Positions 63,326 through 64,000 of a stretch of DNA of 64,000 nt are shown in pieces. Below the pieces are notes generated by a model, which was not told where the DNA came from, ran no database searches, and saw nothing but the letters and a program-made list of their open reading frames with translations. Within the stretch, counting starts at the first letter, position 1; every line of letters starts with the position of its first letter. This stretch comes from Bacteroidota bacterium (lineage in GTDB: Bacteria; Bacteroidota; Ignavibacteria; Tepidaquicellales; Tepidaquicellaceae), in NCBI GenBank assembly GCA_018266835.1, contig JAFDZP010000006.1:124001-188000 (forward strand), in the 5' to 3' direction. Made by a program: the position numbers and the translations under genes.

Positions 63326-64000
63326 CTATACACTCTTTCTACTTCCAGTTTTTTCACCGTGGTTTTTCCAGTCCAAGAAAATAAAATAAATCATTAAGAT
63401 TACCAAAAAAATACCAATGTAAATTAAATAGTTTTGGTCTGCCGGAAGCCCGTCAATATGAAAGCCTGTACCTTTTTTAAAACTTGCTTTTACAAATAAC
63501 ATTTCAATAATTTTTATTAAGATGTATGAAATTAATGAGGAGGTAAAAAGAACCTTTGTTAAATTCATCGTTTTAATCGATTTTTCTTCATCTATTGATA
63601 TTGATCTTGGCTCAAGTAGTTTCAACCTCGCATTTGCCTTGTAATAATTAAAAAATCCCAGGACTATGAAAACAGGGAGCAAATATAAAAAAATATTTTC
63701 AGATACAGAGAGTATTGCAGTTTCTTTATTATTCGATTCTGATTTACTGTTTTTCTCACCTATATAATTCGAATCAATGTTTGTATTATCCAAATCAATT
63801 GTTTTTTTCACTGATTCTTCTTTACCCATAACAGCATGCAAATATTCTTCACCTAGTTTAATTGTCAGTCCGATCCCAGATGCAAGTGTTGTACCTACAA
63901 TTAAAAGATATAAAAAAAACAATATTAGTTTATCAACTAACAATCGTGAAATTCTACCTTCAAATTTAGCTGAATTCAATTCAAATTTATCATACCATTT
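63326..64000 (-). CDS. Membrane protein of unknown function, N-terminus outside window
   Basis: The frame is open to the window edge (… KWYDKFELNSAKFEGRI), so the real start probably lies beyond it; the TTG at 63979 is not a convincing start. Four hydrophobic segments are visible, around 'LILFFLYLLIVGTTLASGIG', 'IFLYLLPVFIVLGFF', 'VLFTSSLISYILIKIIEML' and 'LIYIGIFLVILMIYFIFL', with a polar loop after the first. No family recognised. Confidence 0.6.
   Translation of the reverse strand, partial: KWYDKFELNSAKFEGRISRLLVDKLILFFLYLLIVGTTLASGIGLTIKLGEEYLHAVMGKEESVKKTIDLDNTNIDSNYIGEKNSKSESNNKETAILSVSENIFLYLLPVFIVLGFFNYYKANARLKLLEPRSISIDEEKSIKTMNLTKVLFTSSLISYILIKIIEMLFVKASFKKGTGFHIDGLPADQNYLIYIGIFLVILMIYFIFLDWKNHGEKTGSRKSV

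Larger units (their letters stand above)
34415..64000. mobile_element. Left part of a tRNA-Ala-associated integrated island (other end outside window)
   Basis: Starts at the 3' end of tRNA-Ala with a tyrosine recombinase gene reading toward the tRNA and an excisionase-like gene beside it. It continues with accessory genes typical of mobile DNA: restriction, glycosylases, a ubiquitin-like module, small hypotheticals and broken genes. No relaxase, mating-pore or phage structural gene is seen, so conjugative versus phage origin is undecided. No second copy of the tRNA 3' end was noticed inside the window. Confidence 0.72.

Noticed and set aside
63326-63979. Complete gene starting at TTG 63979
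   Set aside because: The frame is open to the window edge with protein-like sequence, so the gene is more likely cut by the edge.
34415-64000. Prophage
   Set aside because: No capsid, terminase, tail or lysis genes were seen in the visible part of the island.

Overview
The window looks like chromosomal DNA of a low-GC member of the Ignavibacteriota/Chlorobi–Bacteroidota group. Several long secreted proteins end in type IX secretion (T9SS) sorting domains with the 'NYPNPFNPTTKI' signature that is especially common in Ignavibacteria. Gene starts rarely show strong Shine-Dalgarno sequences, and the intergenic DNA carries C/G-rich palindromic repeats. The phylum is an inference; no rRNA gene is present to confirm it.

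Core region, 1–34.4 kb. The left edge holds rimP–nusA (minus strand; nusA runs off the window). Then come two FKBP-type prolyl isomerases, a 3-methyladenine DNA glycosylase and a beta-CASP metallo-beta-lactamase RNase (plus strand). A minus-strand run follows: glycogen synthase, an esterase, a tryptophanase-like beta-eliminating lyase, RmuC, a fatty-acid desaturase and a KTSC-domain protein. Next are four large secreted proteins: two tandem paralogues, a YCF48-repeat protein and a propeller-like protein. After a helical-repeat protein and a 1.3-kb repeat-filled gap lies a Yej/Opp-type peptide ABC transporter operon with a solitary HicB-like gene inside it. An AraC regulator, a second YCF48-repeat T9SS protein, an Ntn-type amide hydrolase and tRNA-Ala(GGC) complete this part.

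Mobile region, 34.4 kb to the right edge and beyond. Directly after tRNA-Ala are a tyrosine recombinase and an excisionase-like gene, so this is probably an integrated island whose other end lies outside the window. In order it carries: a ClpP-like pseudoprotease paired with a frameshifted GHKL ATPase; five small exported proteins; a candidate structured RNA; a polymerase-like gene split by one in-frame TAA; two small replication/regulation-type genes; and a type I restriction-modification locus (hsdR, hsdS, hsdM, a half-size second S subunit, a DUF45 metalloprotease, DUF2971, DUF2188 and an extra PD-(D/E)XK-like gene). Divergent from that locus is a three-gene plus-strand cassette encoding an endonuclease III-like glycosylase, a uracil-DNA-glycosylase-superfamily protein and a PD-(D/E)XK-like protein. 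Last comes a ubiquitin-like conjugation module: two small acidic paralogues, a Ubl, an E2-like protein, a ThiF/E1, a JAB/JAMM peptidase, then a micro-ORF and DUF2958. The right edge cuts a membrane-protein gene.

The island reads as a defence island. The two systems most worth attention are the glycosylase–glycosylase–nuclease cassette (54.9–57.7 kb), which I do not recognise as a named system, and the PRTRC/Bil-like ubiquitin-type module (57.8–62.9 kb). The ClpP-like/GHKL pair (36.1–38.5 kb) is a third unusual unit, but its ATPase gene appears broken.
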